Assembly (NCBI RefSeq): GCF_006715765.1
Contig: NZ_VFNV01000001.1
Span: 2,232,001 to 2,296,000, forward strand
Length of the DNA stretch: 64,000 nucleotides
Direction of reading: 5' to 3'
Source: Rarobacter incanus
GTDB taxonomy: Bacteria > Actinomycetota > Actinomycetes > Actinomycetales > Cellulomonadaceae
Numbering within the stretch: the stretch's first letter is position 1; each line of letters starts with the position of its first letter. Position numbers and translations under genes: made by a program. The notes below the pieces were generated by a model. That model searched no databases. It was not told the DNA's origin and worked only from the letters and a program-made list of their open reading frames with translations. Below are positions 31,851 through 40,705 of the stretch, in pieces.

Positions 31851-33662
31851 GTGGTTTCTCGCTCGATTCGCCGCCGCCTCGTTGCCGTCGCCGCCGTTGG
31901 ATCTTTGCTGCTCACGGCATGCACGACCGGCGCAGATTCCACGGACGAGGCGACCGTCGTCGACGACGGCTGCATTCCGCTCGTCGTGGCGACATCGTCC
32001 GAGAAGGTCAACTTGATGGATGACCTGGGCGCGGCATTCAAACAGTCGCCCGAGCACGCGGGCGTAGGGCAGTGCGTGACCGTGCGGCCGGTCAACGTGG
32101 CGTCGGGCAAGGCTGCAAAGTATCTGTCGGCCTCGACGAAAGAGTGGGCGCTGGGCGCCGACAGCGCCCCGGCGGTCTGGTCGCCGGCCTCCACCGTGTG
32201 GACGGACCGGGTTGCTTCCATCGCGGGCGCCCAGATCGTCGACGGCGCCGAGAGCTTCACCAAGACCCCCGTCGTTTTCGGAATCCCGGAGTCGATGGCA
32301 AAGGCGCTCGGCTACCCGGACAAGAAAATCACGATGGCCGATATTCACGACCTCATCGTGGATCCGCAGGGCTGGGGTTCCGTCGGAAAATCGATGTGGG
32401 GATCGTTCAAGATCGCCAAGACCAACCCGAACACGTCGACGACGGGGCTGTCGATGCTGCTCATGCAGGCGTACGCAGCCGCAGGCAAGACCAAGGACCT
32501 GACGGTCGCCGACGTCAAGGCCGCCCAGGATTTCTCGCGGGACTTCGAATCCGGGGCGATCCACTACGGCGACACCACCGGCAAGGTCCTGCAAAACCTT
32601 GCCGACAAGCTCACCGGGGGCGGATCCTCCTACGTCAGCGCCGTGGCGCTCGAAGAAACCTCGCTGTACAACTACAACATCGGCAACCCCGATTCGCACA
32701 CCGTGCAGCCCGGCGAGGTATTGACGCCCCCGAGCGAAAAGCTGGTCGCGATCTATCCGCAGGGCGGCTCGATGTGGAGCGATAATCCCGTCGTGGCGCT
32801 GAACGCCGCATGGGTATCAGCAGACCAGAAAAAGGCCGCGAAGGCCTTCGTATCCTTCTTGCACACCAAGGCGGCGCAGGAGCTTTTGCCGCGTTACGGG
32901 TTTAGGCCGCTGGATGACAGCGTCGACGCATCGCAATCGCTCAACTCAAGCGTCGGAATCAATGTGGACGAGCCCACCACGACACTTCCCCAACCCGCCC
33001 CGGAGGTGGTCTCCGCGGCGATCGAGCAATGGACGCAGATCCGCAAGCCCTCGGCGATTTTGCAGCTCATGGACGTCTCCGGCTCGATGGCGGAGGACGT
33101 CGGGGATGGCACCTCGCGCCTGGACGGCGCGATTCAGGGCGCGACGACAACGCTCAGCGATGTTCGATCCACGGACGAGATCGGCGTGTGGGCGTTCACG
33201 ACCGGTATCCAGGACACCGTCGATGGAAAGACGCTGGACGGGATAGCGGTGGTTCGGCCCTTCGGCCCGTTGGGCGGCGACAAGGAGGCGCTGCGCACCG
33301 ACATAGAGGACCTCGCGCACGCGCGTAGGGGCGGGACCCCGCTGTACGACGCGCTGAGCCAGGCCTACGACTACATGCTCGGTCACGCCGAATCCGGGCG
33401 GATCAACGCGATCGTCGTCCTGTCCGACGGCGAGGACACCGATTCCGTCACGCAACTAGACTCCCTGATCCAAAAGATCAATGCGGACCAGGCCGAGGGC
33501 TCCAACGACAAGCCTGTCCGCATCTTCGCAATAGCCTATTCGCAGTCGGCCGACGTCGACGCGCTGCGGATCCTGGCGCGGGCATCCGGCGGCCAGGTAT
33601 TTGATGCCACGGATCCGACGCAGATCGCGGAGACCTTCCAGTCCGTCATGAACAACTTCTAA
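31851..33662 (+). CDS. Lipoprotein with solute-binding and VWA domains
   Basis: 603 aa from GTG 31851. Lipobox LLLTAC with C24. Residues about 35-360 form an extracellular solute-binding fold: CIPLVVATSSEKVNLMDDL, then PAVWSPASTVWTDRV, then YPQGGSMWSDNPVVAL. Residues about 400-600 are a von Willebrand A domain with a complete MIDAS: DVSGS at 408-412, the T in GGTPLYDAL, and SDGED. It is therefore anchored outside the membrane and able to bind a metal-bridged partner. No ABC permease genes accompany it, so import is not its obvious role. It leads a three-gene set with a membrane protein and TelA. Confidence 0.85.
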   Translation: MVSRSIRRRLVAVAAVGSLLLTACTTGADSTDEATVVDDGCIPLVVATSSEKVNLMDDLGAAFKQSPEHAGVGQCVTVRPVNVASGKAAKYLSASTKEWALGADSAPAVWSPASTVWTDRVASIAGAQIVDGAESFTKTPVVFGIPESMAKALGYPDKKITMADIHDLIVDPQGWGSVGKSMWGSFKIAKTNPNTSTTGLSMLLMQAYAAAGKTKDLTVADVKAAQDFSRDFESGAIHYGDTTGKVLQNLADKLTGGGSSYVSAVALEETSLYNYNIGNPDSHTVQPGEVLTPPSEKLVAIYPQGGSMWSDNPVVALNAAWVSADQKKAAKAFVSFLHTKAAQELLPRYGFRPLDDSVDASQSLNSSVGINVDEPTTTLPQPAPEVVSAAIEQWTQIRKPSAILQLMDVSGSMAEDVGDGTSRLDGAIQGATTTLSDVRSTDEIGVWAFTTGIQDTVDGKTLDGIAVVRPFGPLGGDKEALRTDIEDLAHARRGGTPLYDALSQAYDYMLGHAESGRINAIVVLSDGEDTDSVTQLDSLIQKINADQAEGSNDKPVRIFAIAYSQSADVDALRILARASGGQVFDATDPTQIAETFQSVMNNF

Positions 33663-33681
33663 GACAGCACTAAGGGGCGCA

Positions 33682-34680
33682 GTGTCCACGCTTGACGAAA
33701 TCATCACCGCCTGTGGCGACCAAGTGGTGTGCCAATTTCGCGGTGCGACGGTATCGGACCCCGCGCAGGTGGCGGCGGATCTTCCGGCCGGCGCGCGGGT
33801 GATCGTGATACCCGAGCTGGATCAGGCCGAAACGACGATGTCCGCCAACGAACTGGCGGCGGGCGTGCGCGCGGCGGACGGCGCGACGACGGTCATAGTG
33901 ATCGAGTCGCGCGCCGGCATCGATCGCTTTGGCGTCGCCACCGCAGGCGACGCCAAAGCCATCCAGGCCGCCCTGAACTCCCAACGCCTCGATGACGGGG
34001 GACAGGCGGTGGCTTCGATCGCCGCGACGATCGCGCCCGCGCGGACCGCGGACGCGGACGCGGGTGGCGGCCTCAGCGGCGCCGTGGGCGGAATTATCGC
34101 GGGGGTGCTCGGCGTGGTAGTCATCGGTGCGGTGGGGGCGATCGCCATCGAAGCCGCGCATCGCAGGCGCAAGCGCTCCACGGCCCAGGCCGGGGTGAAT
34201 CGCCGACTCGACCGCCAATTGCACGATGCCTTGGACGGCAGGGACGGGGAACTCGTCCTGGAGGCAATAGAGCGCCTCGAAGAACGTGCGCGCGCTCTGC
34301 CTGCGCTGACGGACGCGATTACATCGTTGCGTAGGCACGTCGCTGAGCTCTTCGTGCGAGTCCGCAGGCGGGGAACCGACCAGCAGATTCGCCTCTTGCA
34401 GGTGCAGTACAAGGACACACTGACGAAGCTGCTGAGCGCGCTTGCAGACGACTACTACGCGGACATCGCGCGAAACCCAGAGTTTTGGAGCAATCCGCGC
34501 GACCGGATGGCGGAGGTCGAGCGAGCGATCGGATCGGTGGATCGTCAAGCGCTCGACAACATCCGGCAGGTCAACGAATCGCGCGACCTCGAATTCAAGG
34601 TAGCACTCGATTCGCTGAATCAAACCGTCGACCAGGCGCGCCTGTCAGACGTGTACAAGGACCGCGCCGACGGACACTGA
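33682..34680 (+). CDS. Single-pass membrane protein of the TelA set
   Basis: 332 aa from GTG 33682, 19 bases after the VWA gene. An N-terminal domain (1-110) is followed by one Gly/Ala/Val-rich membrane helix (about 139-161), a basic stop (HRRRKRS) and a C-terminal helical, coiled-coil-prone domain (about 175-320). With a signal-anchor of this orientation the N-domain would face outside and the helical domain the cytoplasm, next to TelA. Position and layout recall XpaC-like proteins beside telA in firmicutes, but no specific family was recognised. Confidence 0.7.
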   Translation: MSTLDEIITACGDQVVCQFRGATVSDPAQVAADLPAGARVIVIPELDQAETTMSANELAAGVRAADGATTVIVIESRAGIDRFGVATAGDAKAIQAALNSQRLDDGGQAVASIAATIAPARTADADAGGGLSGAVGGIIAGVLGVVVIGAVGAIAIEAAHRRRKRSTAQAGVNRRLDRQLHDALDGRDGELVLEAIERLEERARALPALTDAITSLRRHVAELFVRVRRRGTDQQIRLLQVQYKDTLTKLLSALADDYYADIARNPEFWSNPRDRMAEVERAIGSVDRQALDNIRQVNESRDLEFKVALDSLNQTVDQARLSDVYKDRADGH

Positions 34681-34744
34681 GGAACCGCCCGTCCACCCCA
34701 CCACCCCACCACCATCATTGGAACGCCACACCAGGAGGTAATCG

Positions 34745-36130
34745 ATGCCCCAGGACACCGTCACCGTCGACTTCGCCGCGCTCATGGAGACGGCCGACGC
34801 CCGAAGCGAGGAAGCCCAGGGCAGCCCGCTTGAAAATGCCATGGCCGAGGTGCCGCCAACCGATGTTGCCGCCGCCACGCCCGCGGCCGCGGTTTTCACT
34901 TTCCGCAGCCTGCTTTCGGACAAGCAGCGCGCGGACCTGGAGCACGGTGCGCCCGGCCTGGCGAAGAAGTTCATCGCCGACGTGAACCAGATCGTGTCCT
35001 TCGGCGCGCCCATCATGAAGAAGATGAACGACGCATCCACTCAGCTTCTGGAAGTGCAGCGCTCGATTACGGTGCCCCAGGCCGACGCGATCGTCAACGA
35101 TCTGCTGCGTGAGATGGACGGATTCGAGAAAAAGTGGCGGTCCGTGAAGCTCGAAAGCGCGGCCGAAACCGTCAAGGGCTGGTTCAAGAAGACCAAATAC
35201 ACGCTCAAAACCATGATTCGGGAGTCGAAGCCGATCACTGACCGCATAGACATGGCCGAACTCAAGCTCCAGGAGATGGAAACGGCGCTCGCGGACAATA
35301 TCGCGCGCGGCCAGCTGCTGCACAAGCAGTCGCTGGCTCACATGGACGACGTCGTGGCGGTCCTTGCCGCGCTCGAGCAGGTTATCGAGGTCATCCGCGC
35401 GGAGTTTGCGGTGGCGGACGCGGCGCTACGGGCGGCAGAGGCGCATGGTGGCGACACCGCCGAGCACGGTGGCGCGACCGTCACCGTCAGCGAGTTGCGC
35501 GAGGCGCATGCGAATCTGTCGTTCGTGCTGTCCGAGACCGAAAAGACATGGGCGGATTGGCGCTCGCAGTTTTTTCTGGGCTTCGCGCATGCGCCCGCGA
35601 CCCGCAATCTCATCGTGACGACATTTGCCCTGCGGCGTCGCCTGGCGGCATTCCGCACCATGGGTTTGCCGTCGGCGCGCCAGTCGCTCGCGCTGTGGCA
35701 GCAGGCGGCCTTCGCCAAGGAGGGAGCGCAGCTGGGCGCCGCCGTACAGGAGGGAACCAACAAGCTGATTCAGGGTGCGTTCCAGGTGACCGCGGAATCG
35801 ATCGAGGTCGTAGCGAATGCGGCGCAGGCGCCCGTGATCACCGAAGAGACGATCTGGGTGGTCATCGATTCGGTGAAGGCGCAGTGCGCCTCTATTGTGC
35901 AGGCGGACAAAGCCGGACGAGCGCTCCGTGCCCGTAATCTGCAGGCGCTGGAGACGGGGGAGGCGCAGATTGAGGACGCGGTGATCGCTTCGCAGCGGGC
36001 TCTGGCGGATGCCGGACGCACCCCGATCGGTGTAAGCCCGGGCAGCGAATCGGCGCGCGAGGGTTCAACTCAGAGTGACGGCACGGGCACGGACCCCGGT
36101 GGGGATCTGCTAAACAAGCTGATCGACTAG
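34745..36130 (+). CDS. telA: TelA-family protein (toxic anion resistance)
   Basis: 461 aa from ATG 34745 with CAGGAGG upstream. Largely helical, cytoplasmic. Matches the TelA family along residues about 45-430, for example GAPIMKKMNDASTQLLEV, AELKLQEMETALADNIA and LRRRLAAFRTMGLPSARQSLALW. A low-complexity tail follows. Family members are linked to tellurite, nisin or envelope stress tolerance, but their biochemical role is unknown. The neighbours suggest a surface sensor (VWA lipoprotein), a transmembrane link and this intracellular partner. Confidence 0.88.
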   Translation: MPQDTVTVDFAALMETADARSEEAQGSPLENAMAEVPPTDVAAATPAAAVFTFRSLLSDKQRADLEHGAPGLAKKFIADVNQIVSFGAPIMKKMNDASTQLLEVQRSITVPQADAIVNDLLREMDGFEKKWRSVKLESAAETVKGWFKKTKYTLKTMIRESKPITDRIDMAELKLQEMETALADNIARGQLLHKQSLAHMDDVVAVLAALEQVIEVIRAEFAVADAALRAAEAHGGDTAEHGGATVTVSELREAHANLSFVLSETEKTWADWRSQFFLGFAHAPATRNLIVTTFALRRRLAAFRTMGLPSARQSLALWQQAAFAKEGAQLGAAVQEGTNKLIQGAFQVTAESIEVVANAAQAPVITEETIWVVIDSVKAQCASIVQADKAGRALRARNLQALETGEAQIEDAVIASQRALADAGRTPIGVSPGSESAREGSTQSDGTGTDPGGDLLNKLID

Positions 36131-36175
36131 CGGCCACGCGCCCCACGGGGGCTACTCGATCTGTAAGATATCGCC

Positions 36176-36228
36176 GGTCGAGCAGCGAGCGCCAGCGAGC
36201 CTGTCGACGCTTTTATGTGTTTTTTCTA
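36176..36228. terminator. Imperfect hairpin and T-rich tract after telA
   Basis: A GTCGA/TCGAC pair (36177-36181 and 36204-36208) brackets two direct copies of AGCGAGC. It is followed by CGCTTTTATGTGTTTTTTC. The element resembles dispersed intergenic hairpins found in many actinobacteria and probably ends telA transcription. Confidence 0.5.
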
Positions 36229-36723
36229 GTGGTGTGGGTGTGTTGGTGGATGGTGACGAGGCGGCGGGCTAGGTGGCTCTTGAGTTCGCGGCTTCGGCAT
36301 TTGGCGATGAATCGCCCGGAATTGGTGGTGGGATAGCCTTGGAGGGGCTAAGGACAAGGTCGGCGCAATTGGCGTCGCACTACTCATGCTTGGGTATGGT
36401 GGTCCAGAAAGAACCACGTGGGTCACCGCATGGGGACTTGTGTGGCCCTGGGAGTGTCGCTCGGCGTCGCCACCATGCGCTCACGCAATCGAAAGCAATC
36501 CGAGTCCGACAACTCCGCTGGCTAAGGCGAGGCTTGGCGAACCTCGTCCACCAGGAATTGGTGCGCCTGGGAATCTGCGTGCGCGTTGGCCTCGCTGCGA
36601 CGCAGGTGCACGCCGGGGGGGACGAGGACTGCGTCGCGCATCCCGGCGGCACCGCACTCGCGGCCGACCCACCAGCAAACCAGGAACCAGTCCCAGATCA
36701 GTTACAAACCACTAAAGAGGCCT
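36229..36723. other. Gene-free stretch between telA and pstB
   Basis: About 500 bases with no convincing intact gene. Open frames exist on both strands but compete in the same place, lack ribosome sites and resemble nothing known. A short minus-strand frame ending near 36215 (tail HLARRLVTIHQHTHTTRKNT) has C-rich third positions and could be the end of a decayed gene, perhaps from an IS. Confidence 0.5.
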
Positions 36724-37659
36724 CTACCCGAAGCGACCGTTCACATAGTCGAACGTGCGCGGGTCCTGCGGGCTGTTGAACATCGCGTCGGTGTCGCCCC
36801 ATTCGACGATCACCCCCGGGGTGCCTTGCTCGGCGAGAAAGAAGGCGCACTGATCGGATACCCGCGCCGCCTGTTGCATGTTGTGGGTGACGATGACAAC
36901 CGTGACCTCCCCGGCGAGCTCCTTGATCGTTTCTTCGACGCGGCGCGTGGAGGTTGGGTCCAGGGCCGAGCACGGTTCGTCCATGAGCAGGACACGCGGC
37001 TGCACCGCGAGCGAGCGCGCAATGCACAGGCGCTGCTGCTGCCCGCCCGACAGCCCGCCGCCGGGCTGCCGGAGCCGGTCCTTGACCTCATTCCACAGCC
37101 CCGCACGCCGCAACGACTTTTCGATCAACGCTTCCTTGTCGGCCTTGGATTTCTTGGTCCCGGTCAGCTGTAGGCCGGCAGTCACGTTGTCCTGGATGGA
37201 CATCGCCGGGAACGGGTTGGGCTTTTGGAACACCATGCCGATTTCCCGCCGGGCGGTCGTGATGCGCAGCGCAGGGTCGTAAATGTCCTGCCCGTCGAGG
37301 CGCACCTCACCGGCCAGGGCGGCGCTGGGGACCATTTCGTGCATGCGGTTCAAGATCCGCAGGAACGTCGATTTTCCGCATCCGGACGGGCCGATGAGAG
37401 CGGTAACGTGACCGGCCGGCATCGTGAGCGAGACCCGGTCGAGGACCTGATGGTGACCGAACCAGGCGGAAATGGAGTCGGCCTGGAGCTCGCCGGCCCG
37501 CCCGACGACCGGAATTTCGGCGGGCTCTGCGGGTGGCTGCTGCGGGAGGGGGCCGCGCGGACCGCGCGGGCCATCCGGATAGACGCGGGGGAATTGCGGA
37601 GCGGCGGGTGCGTCCGCCGACGCAGCACCTGGGCCGGGTGGTTGAGTTTGGACTGTCAC
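36724..37659 (-). CDS. pstB: Phosphate ABC transporter, ATP-binding protein
   Basis: 311 aa from GTG 37659 (MTVQTQPPGPG). ABC ATPase with Walker A GPSGCGKST (90-98), the PstB-type Q-loop stretch GMVFQKPNPFPAMSI, signature LSGGQQQRLCIARSL and Walker B VLLMDEPCSALDP. The first 50 residues are a Pro/Gly-rich extension not found in most PstB. It is the last gene of a seven-gene pst operon and is separated from the permease genes, which is unusual. Confidence 0.92.
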   Translation of the reverse strand: MTVQTQPPGPGAASADAPAAPQFPRVYPDGPRGPRGPLPQQPPAEPAEIPVVGRAGELQADSISAWFGHHQVLDRVSLTMPAGHVTALIGPSGCGKSTFLRILNRMHEMVPSAALAGEVRLDGQDIYDPALRITTARREIGMVFQKPNPFPAMSIQDNVTAGLQLTGTKKSKADKEALIEKSLRRAGLWNEVKDRLRQPGGGLSGGQQQRLCIARSLAVQPRVLLMDEPCSALDPTSTRRVEETIKELAGEVTVVIVTHNMQQAARVSDQCAFFLAEQGTPGVIVEWGDTDAMFNSPQDPRTFDYVNGRFG

Positions 37660-37733
37660 GCAGAAAGGATCGCAGTGGCGTGCAAACGCAGGGTGAACGA
37701 TGTGTGCAATCTGGATGGATTGTTGGAAGTGAT

Positions 37734-38690
37734 CTAGATGAGATTTGGCAGGCACGCGAACACGGCCTGCGTGAGCAGCGCCGTCACGACAGCGAACGTC
37801 GGCAGCCCGACGATGAAGGTCTGCCCCACCCCCCACCAGCGGCTCAGCCACAAGATGCCCGCGAACACCGCCGCCCAGACGGAAAGCAGAATCACGACCC
37901 AGGCCGTGCCCTCGGTGGACCCGGCGAACGCCTGCTCTTGTGGTTCCAGCAGCGGCGCGGAGATGATCGAGGCGCCGGTCGGGAAGGGTGCCGTGGTCAG
38001 TTCCGCGTCGACGCGTATCACATCCGCCGGGAAGTACGGGATGCCCGTTGCGCTCACTAATGTGAGCCGCCCGGCGCCGGACGGCAACACCGCGGGCAGC
38101 GGGTCGCCCCCGCGGCGAATTCCCGTCACGGTATAGGTCGATGTCCCTTGGCCAGTCACCGTGGTGATCGTCGCCCCCTCGGTGAGGGCTGCCAGCTTTT
38201 TGAAGATGCCGCCGAAGGCGGCTTGCCGCCCCATGATGACGCTGGCGCCGCTTTGCCCCGGTAGGACGGTGTCGCGGCGGTGGCCCGCCCCGTGTTGCAG
38301 CACCTCGGCCGACGTTCCGGACAAGAAGACGGCGCTCGATACCCCTATAGCCGGGATGCTTATGGTGCCGAGGGGAGTGCCAGAAGCAAGCGGCACGTCG
38401 TCGGAGGTGATCTGCCCGACGGGTGCCGTCCCGGATGCCAGGGCGGCTCGCAGATCGTTGAAGGCCACGTGCTGGTCGCGGTGGTACTGCAGGGGCGAAA
38501 TCACCGCGATCTGAACCACGACCGTGACGACAAAGACCGCGAGAACCTGCGCGGCCATGCCGAGAATGTGGTGGCGTTCGGATGGCGCTAGCCGTTCGAG
38601 GGCTCGCGAGAGCGCGGGGGTCGCGCCGGGCCCGGCGCTGCGGCCCGGCGCCGCTTCTTGGCGCGGGGCCGGGGTCAAGGTTGTGGTCAC
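37734..38690 (-). CDS. Sortase-fold protein lacking catalytic residues
   Basis: 318 aa from GTG 38690, with AGGAG 8 bases upstream. An N-terminal membrane helix (about 45-65) is followed by a sortase-like beta-barrel domain (about 105-235: LGTISIPAIGV, VLQHGAGH, VLPGQSGASVIMGR, GRLTLVSATG, DVIRVDAEL). Two more membrane helices end the protein (about 262-283 and 288-313). The usual catalytic His in the xGHR position is R155 (MGRQ). The catalytic Cys of TLxTC is A214 (TLVSA). Only an Arg (226) near the third catalytic position remains. It is unlikely to be a transpeptidase. It sits inside the pst operon between a secreted binding protein and pstB. Confidence 0.7.
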   Translation of the reverse strand: MTTTLTPAPRQEAAPGRSAGPGATPALSRALERLAPSERHHILGMAAQVLAVFVVTVVVQIAVISPLQYHRDQHVAFNDLRAALASGTAPVGQITSDDVPLASGTPLGTISIPAIGVSSAVFLSGTSAEVLQHGAGHRRDTVLPGQSGASVIMGRQAAFGGIFKKLAALTEGATITTVTGQGTSTYTVTGIRRGGDPLPAVLPSGAGRLTLVSATGIPYFPADVIRVDAELTTAPFPTGASIISAPLLEPQEQAFAGSTEGTAWVVILLSVWAAVFAGILWLSRWWGVGQTFIVGLPTFAVVTALLTQAVFACLPNLI

Positions 38691-38802
38691 GCGGGGAACT
38701 CCTGAACGTGCTTGCGGTAGAAACATGTATCGCGGTTGGGGCGGCGTGGTGAACCGCCCCAACCGCGACCGATCATGCGGAAAGGTTGACGCCCAAGTCG
38801 CC

Positions 38803-40584
38803 TTAGCGCTTGATCGCGACGTTGCGGCTGATGGCCGCCTTGCCGATTGTGGAGGTTCCGGCGTAGCTGACGGTGAGCTTGTTCTTGCCCTTCTTCAGCT
38901 TCTTCACGCTGATCTTCGCCGTCCCCTTTGAAACCTTGCCCTTGCCAACGGTCTTTTTCCCGAGCTTGACCGTGATTTTTCCGCCGATCGACTTGGCCTT
39001 GACGCCCTTGGCGGTCACCTTGATCGTCAGGATCGCGGTGCGCTTCTTGGCATTGGCCTTCGCCTTGGTGACCTTGACCTTCGCGGTCGCCTTCTTGGCT
39101 GGCGTGGAGGTGTTGGTGTTGGGCTTCGGGTTGGTGGGTGCAGTCGATGCGGCCGCCGCAACGTTGATGGTTTGCGCTGCGGCCTCAGCTGCCGCGATTC
39201 CGGGCAGGGTCGGGATAAAAGTGGCCGAAACTTCGACCGCACCGGAAGCGGCCGGGGTCCACTGCGTCGAGCCCGAGGTCTTGCCCGCCGCAACGGTCGC
39301 CGTCGCGATGACCTTGCCCGCCGCAGTGAACTCGACGATCCCGCCCTGGTCACCGTTCGAGACGACCGAAGCCGACAGTGTCACTGCCTTGCCGGCAGTT
39401 GCGCTCGCGGGAACCACGGCCTCCAGCGATGAATCCGAGGCCCTATATGCCTTGGACGTCGTTGCACCGCAGTCGTTCTCGATCAACCCGAAACCGTAGG
39501 CCTTGATGACGTCCTTCTGCTTGCACACTAGCGAGTCAGTGCCGACGAACGTCTTGGCGATCTGCGAGGTCGGGTCGTCTGCCAGGACAGTCGGCACGAC
39601 GTTGTAGACCAAGCGAACATAGCCCTTGTAGCCTTCGTTCAGCGAGTACGGGGCCGCGGACGAGGCGAGCGGGTCTTTGCCATCAACGGAGTGCAGGACC
39701 GCACCGTCGCGGTGGTCCGTCACCTTCGCGTTTGCCTGCGCGATCCACTGGGCCACGGAGAACGGGACGAGGGTGGCTTTTTGCAGTTCGGCATCGCCTG
39801 CCACCAGCGCGGCGCCCTTGTGCTCTTGCACGGCTTTGCCGGCCAAGTCCTTGTCTTTGATCGGGTACTTTGTCAGTTCCGCCTCCGAGATGCCGAGTTG
39901 CCCCAGCCAGTAGGAACGCGTTCCGGACCCAGCCTGCGGAATCAGCGGGGTGATGGTGACGGCCGTGAAGCCCTCGTCGACGGCCGCGCCCTTGGCGAGC
40001 AACTTCGATTCGTCGCCCTTGTACTCCACGCGGTCGATTTCGCCCTTGTAGATCGAGACGATTTCCTTGCTCGTCAGATCCGTCGGAATGACCGAAGTCG
40101 GCGAGGTGGCCACGGTCACCGCATCAAGACCGAAGGGGATGTAGGTCAAAACGCCCGCGTCATCCGCGTTGGCACCGGCGCCCGAAGATGACCGTGCGAA
40201 ATCGACCTTTCCCGAAACGTCGGCCGTGGTCACCGACTTCGAATCGGAGGAGGTCGAAATCGTCTGCGATCCGGTTTGCCCGATGGCAGTGAGCAGCAGC
40301 TTGACGCCGGCGCCAGATCCGTTGGCGCGCGGAATCGCTGATCCGCCGGAGCGCGTGACGACGGTGGTCGACGAACCGGTCGCATCGTACGAACCGATCA
40401 GGTTCTGGCCGATGGCGCCGGAAAGTCCGTTCATCACGTCCTGCGTGGTGTCGGAACCCAGGCCCACGAGTTGCCCGAAGGCACCGGCGGCGGGGTCCGC
40501 GTGAGCGGGGAGTGCGGCCGCGGAGAGCAGGACCGCGCTCATCGCCGCGCCGACGGCGACGCGGGTGGTGAGCTTAGCTTTCAT
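38803..40584 (-). CDS. Secreted PstS-like protein with Ig and Lys-rich modules
   Basis: 593 aa with start at 40584 (MKAKLTTRVAVG); AGAGGAA lies upstream. Signal peptide to about residue 30. A phosphate-binding-protein-like domain (about 35-390) contains GLGSDTTQDVMNGL, GSSTTVVTRSGGSAIPRANGSGAG and QAGSGTRSYWLGQLG. An Ig-like domain (about 395-480), a Pro/Thr/Asn linker and a terminal lysine-rich Ig-like module (about 505-593) follow. That last module resembles the end of the large HtaA-type protein at 1930-4548. No membrane anchor is seen. It probably binds phosphate, a phosphate ester or a wall polymer outside the cell. Confidence 0.78.
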   Translation of the reverse strand: MKAKLTTRVAVGAAMSAVLLSAAALPAHADPAAGAFGQLVGLGSDTTQDVMNGLSGAIGQNLIGSYDATGSSTTVVTRSGGSAIPRANGSGAGVKLLLTAIGQTGSQTISTSSDSKSVTTADVSGKVDFARSSSGAGANADDAGVLTYIPFGLDAVTVATSPTSVIPTDLTSKEIVSIYKGEIDRVEYKGDESKLLAKGAAVDEGFTAVTITPLIPQAGSGTRSYWLGQLGISEAELTKYPIKDKDLAGKAVQEHKGAALVAGDAELQKATLVPFSVAQWIAQANAKVTDHRDGAVLHSVDGKDPLASSAAPYSLNEGYKGYVRLVYNVVPTVLADDPTSQIAKTFVGTDSLVCKQKDVIKAYGFGLIENDCGATTSKAYRASDSSLEAVVPASATAGKAVTLSASVVSNGDQGGIVEFTAAGKVIATATVAAGKTSGSTQWTPAASGAVEVSATFIPTLPGIAAAEAAAQTINVAAAASTAPTNPKPNTNTSTPAKKATAKVKVTKAKANAKKRTAILTIKVTAKGVKAKSIGGKITVKLGKKTVGKGKVSKGTAKISVKKLKKGKNKLTVSYAGTSTIGKAAISRNVAIKR

Positions 40585-40705
40585 TGAGGGAGTTCCTCTC
40601 ATCGGATTCAAAAAATGGTGGTGTCATTTCGGTGACGCGCCTATCTACCCAAACGAATGCGACATCCGGGCCGCCGATTCGCGACAAGTAAACGAACGTC
40701 AAGTG

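Noticed and set aside
36273-36779. A 168-codon plus-strand frame between telA and pstB
   Set aside because: It runs into pstB in antisense, has no ribosome site and competes with frames on both strands.
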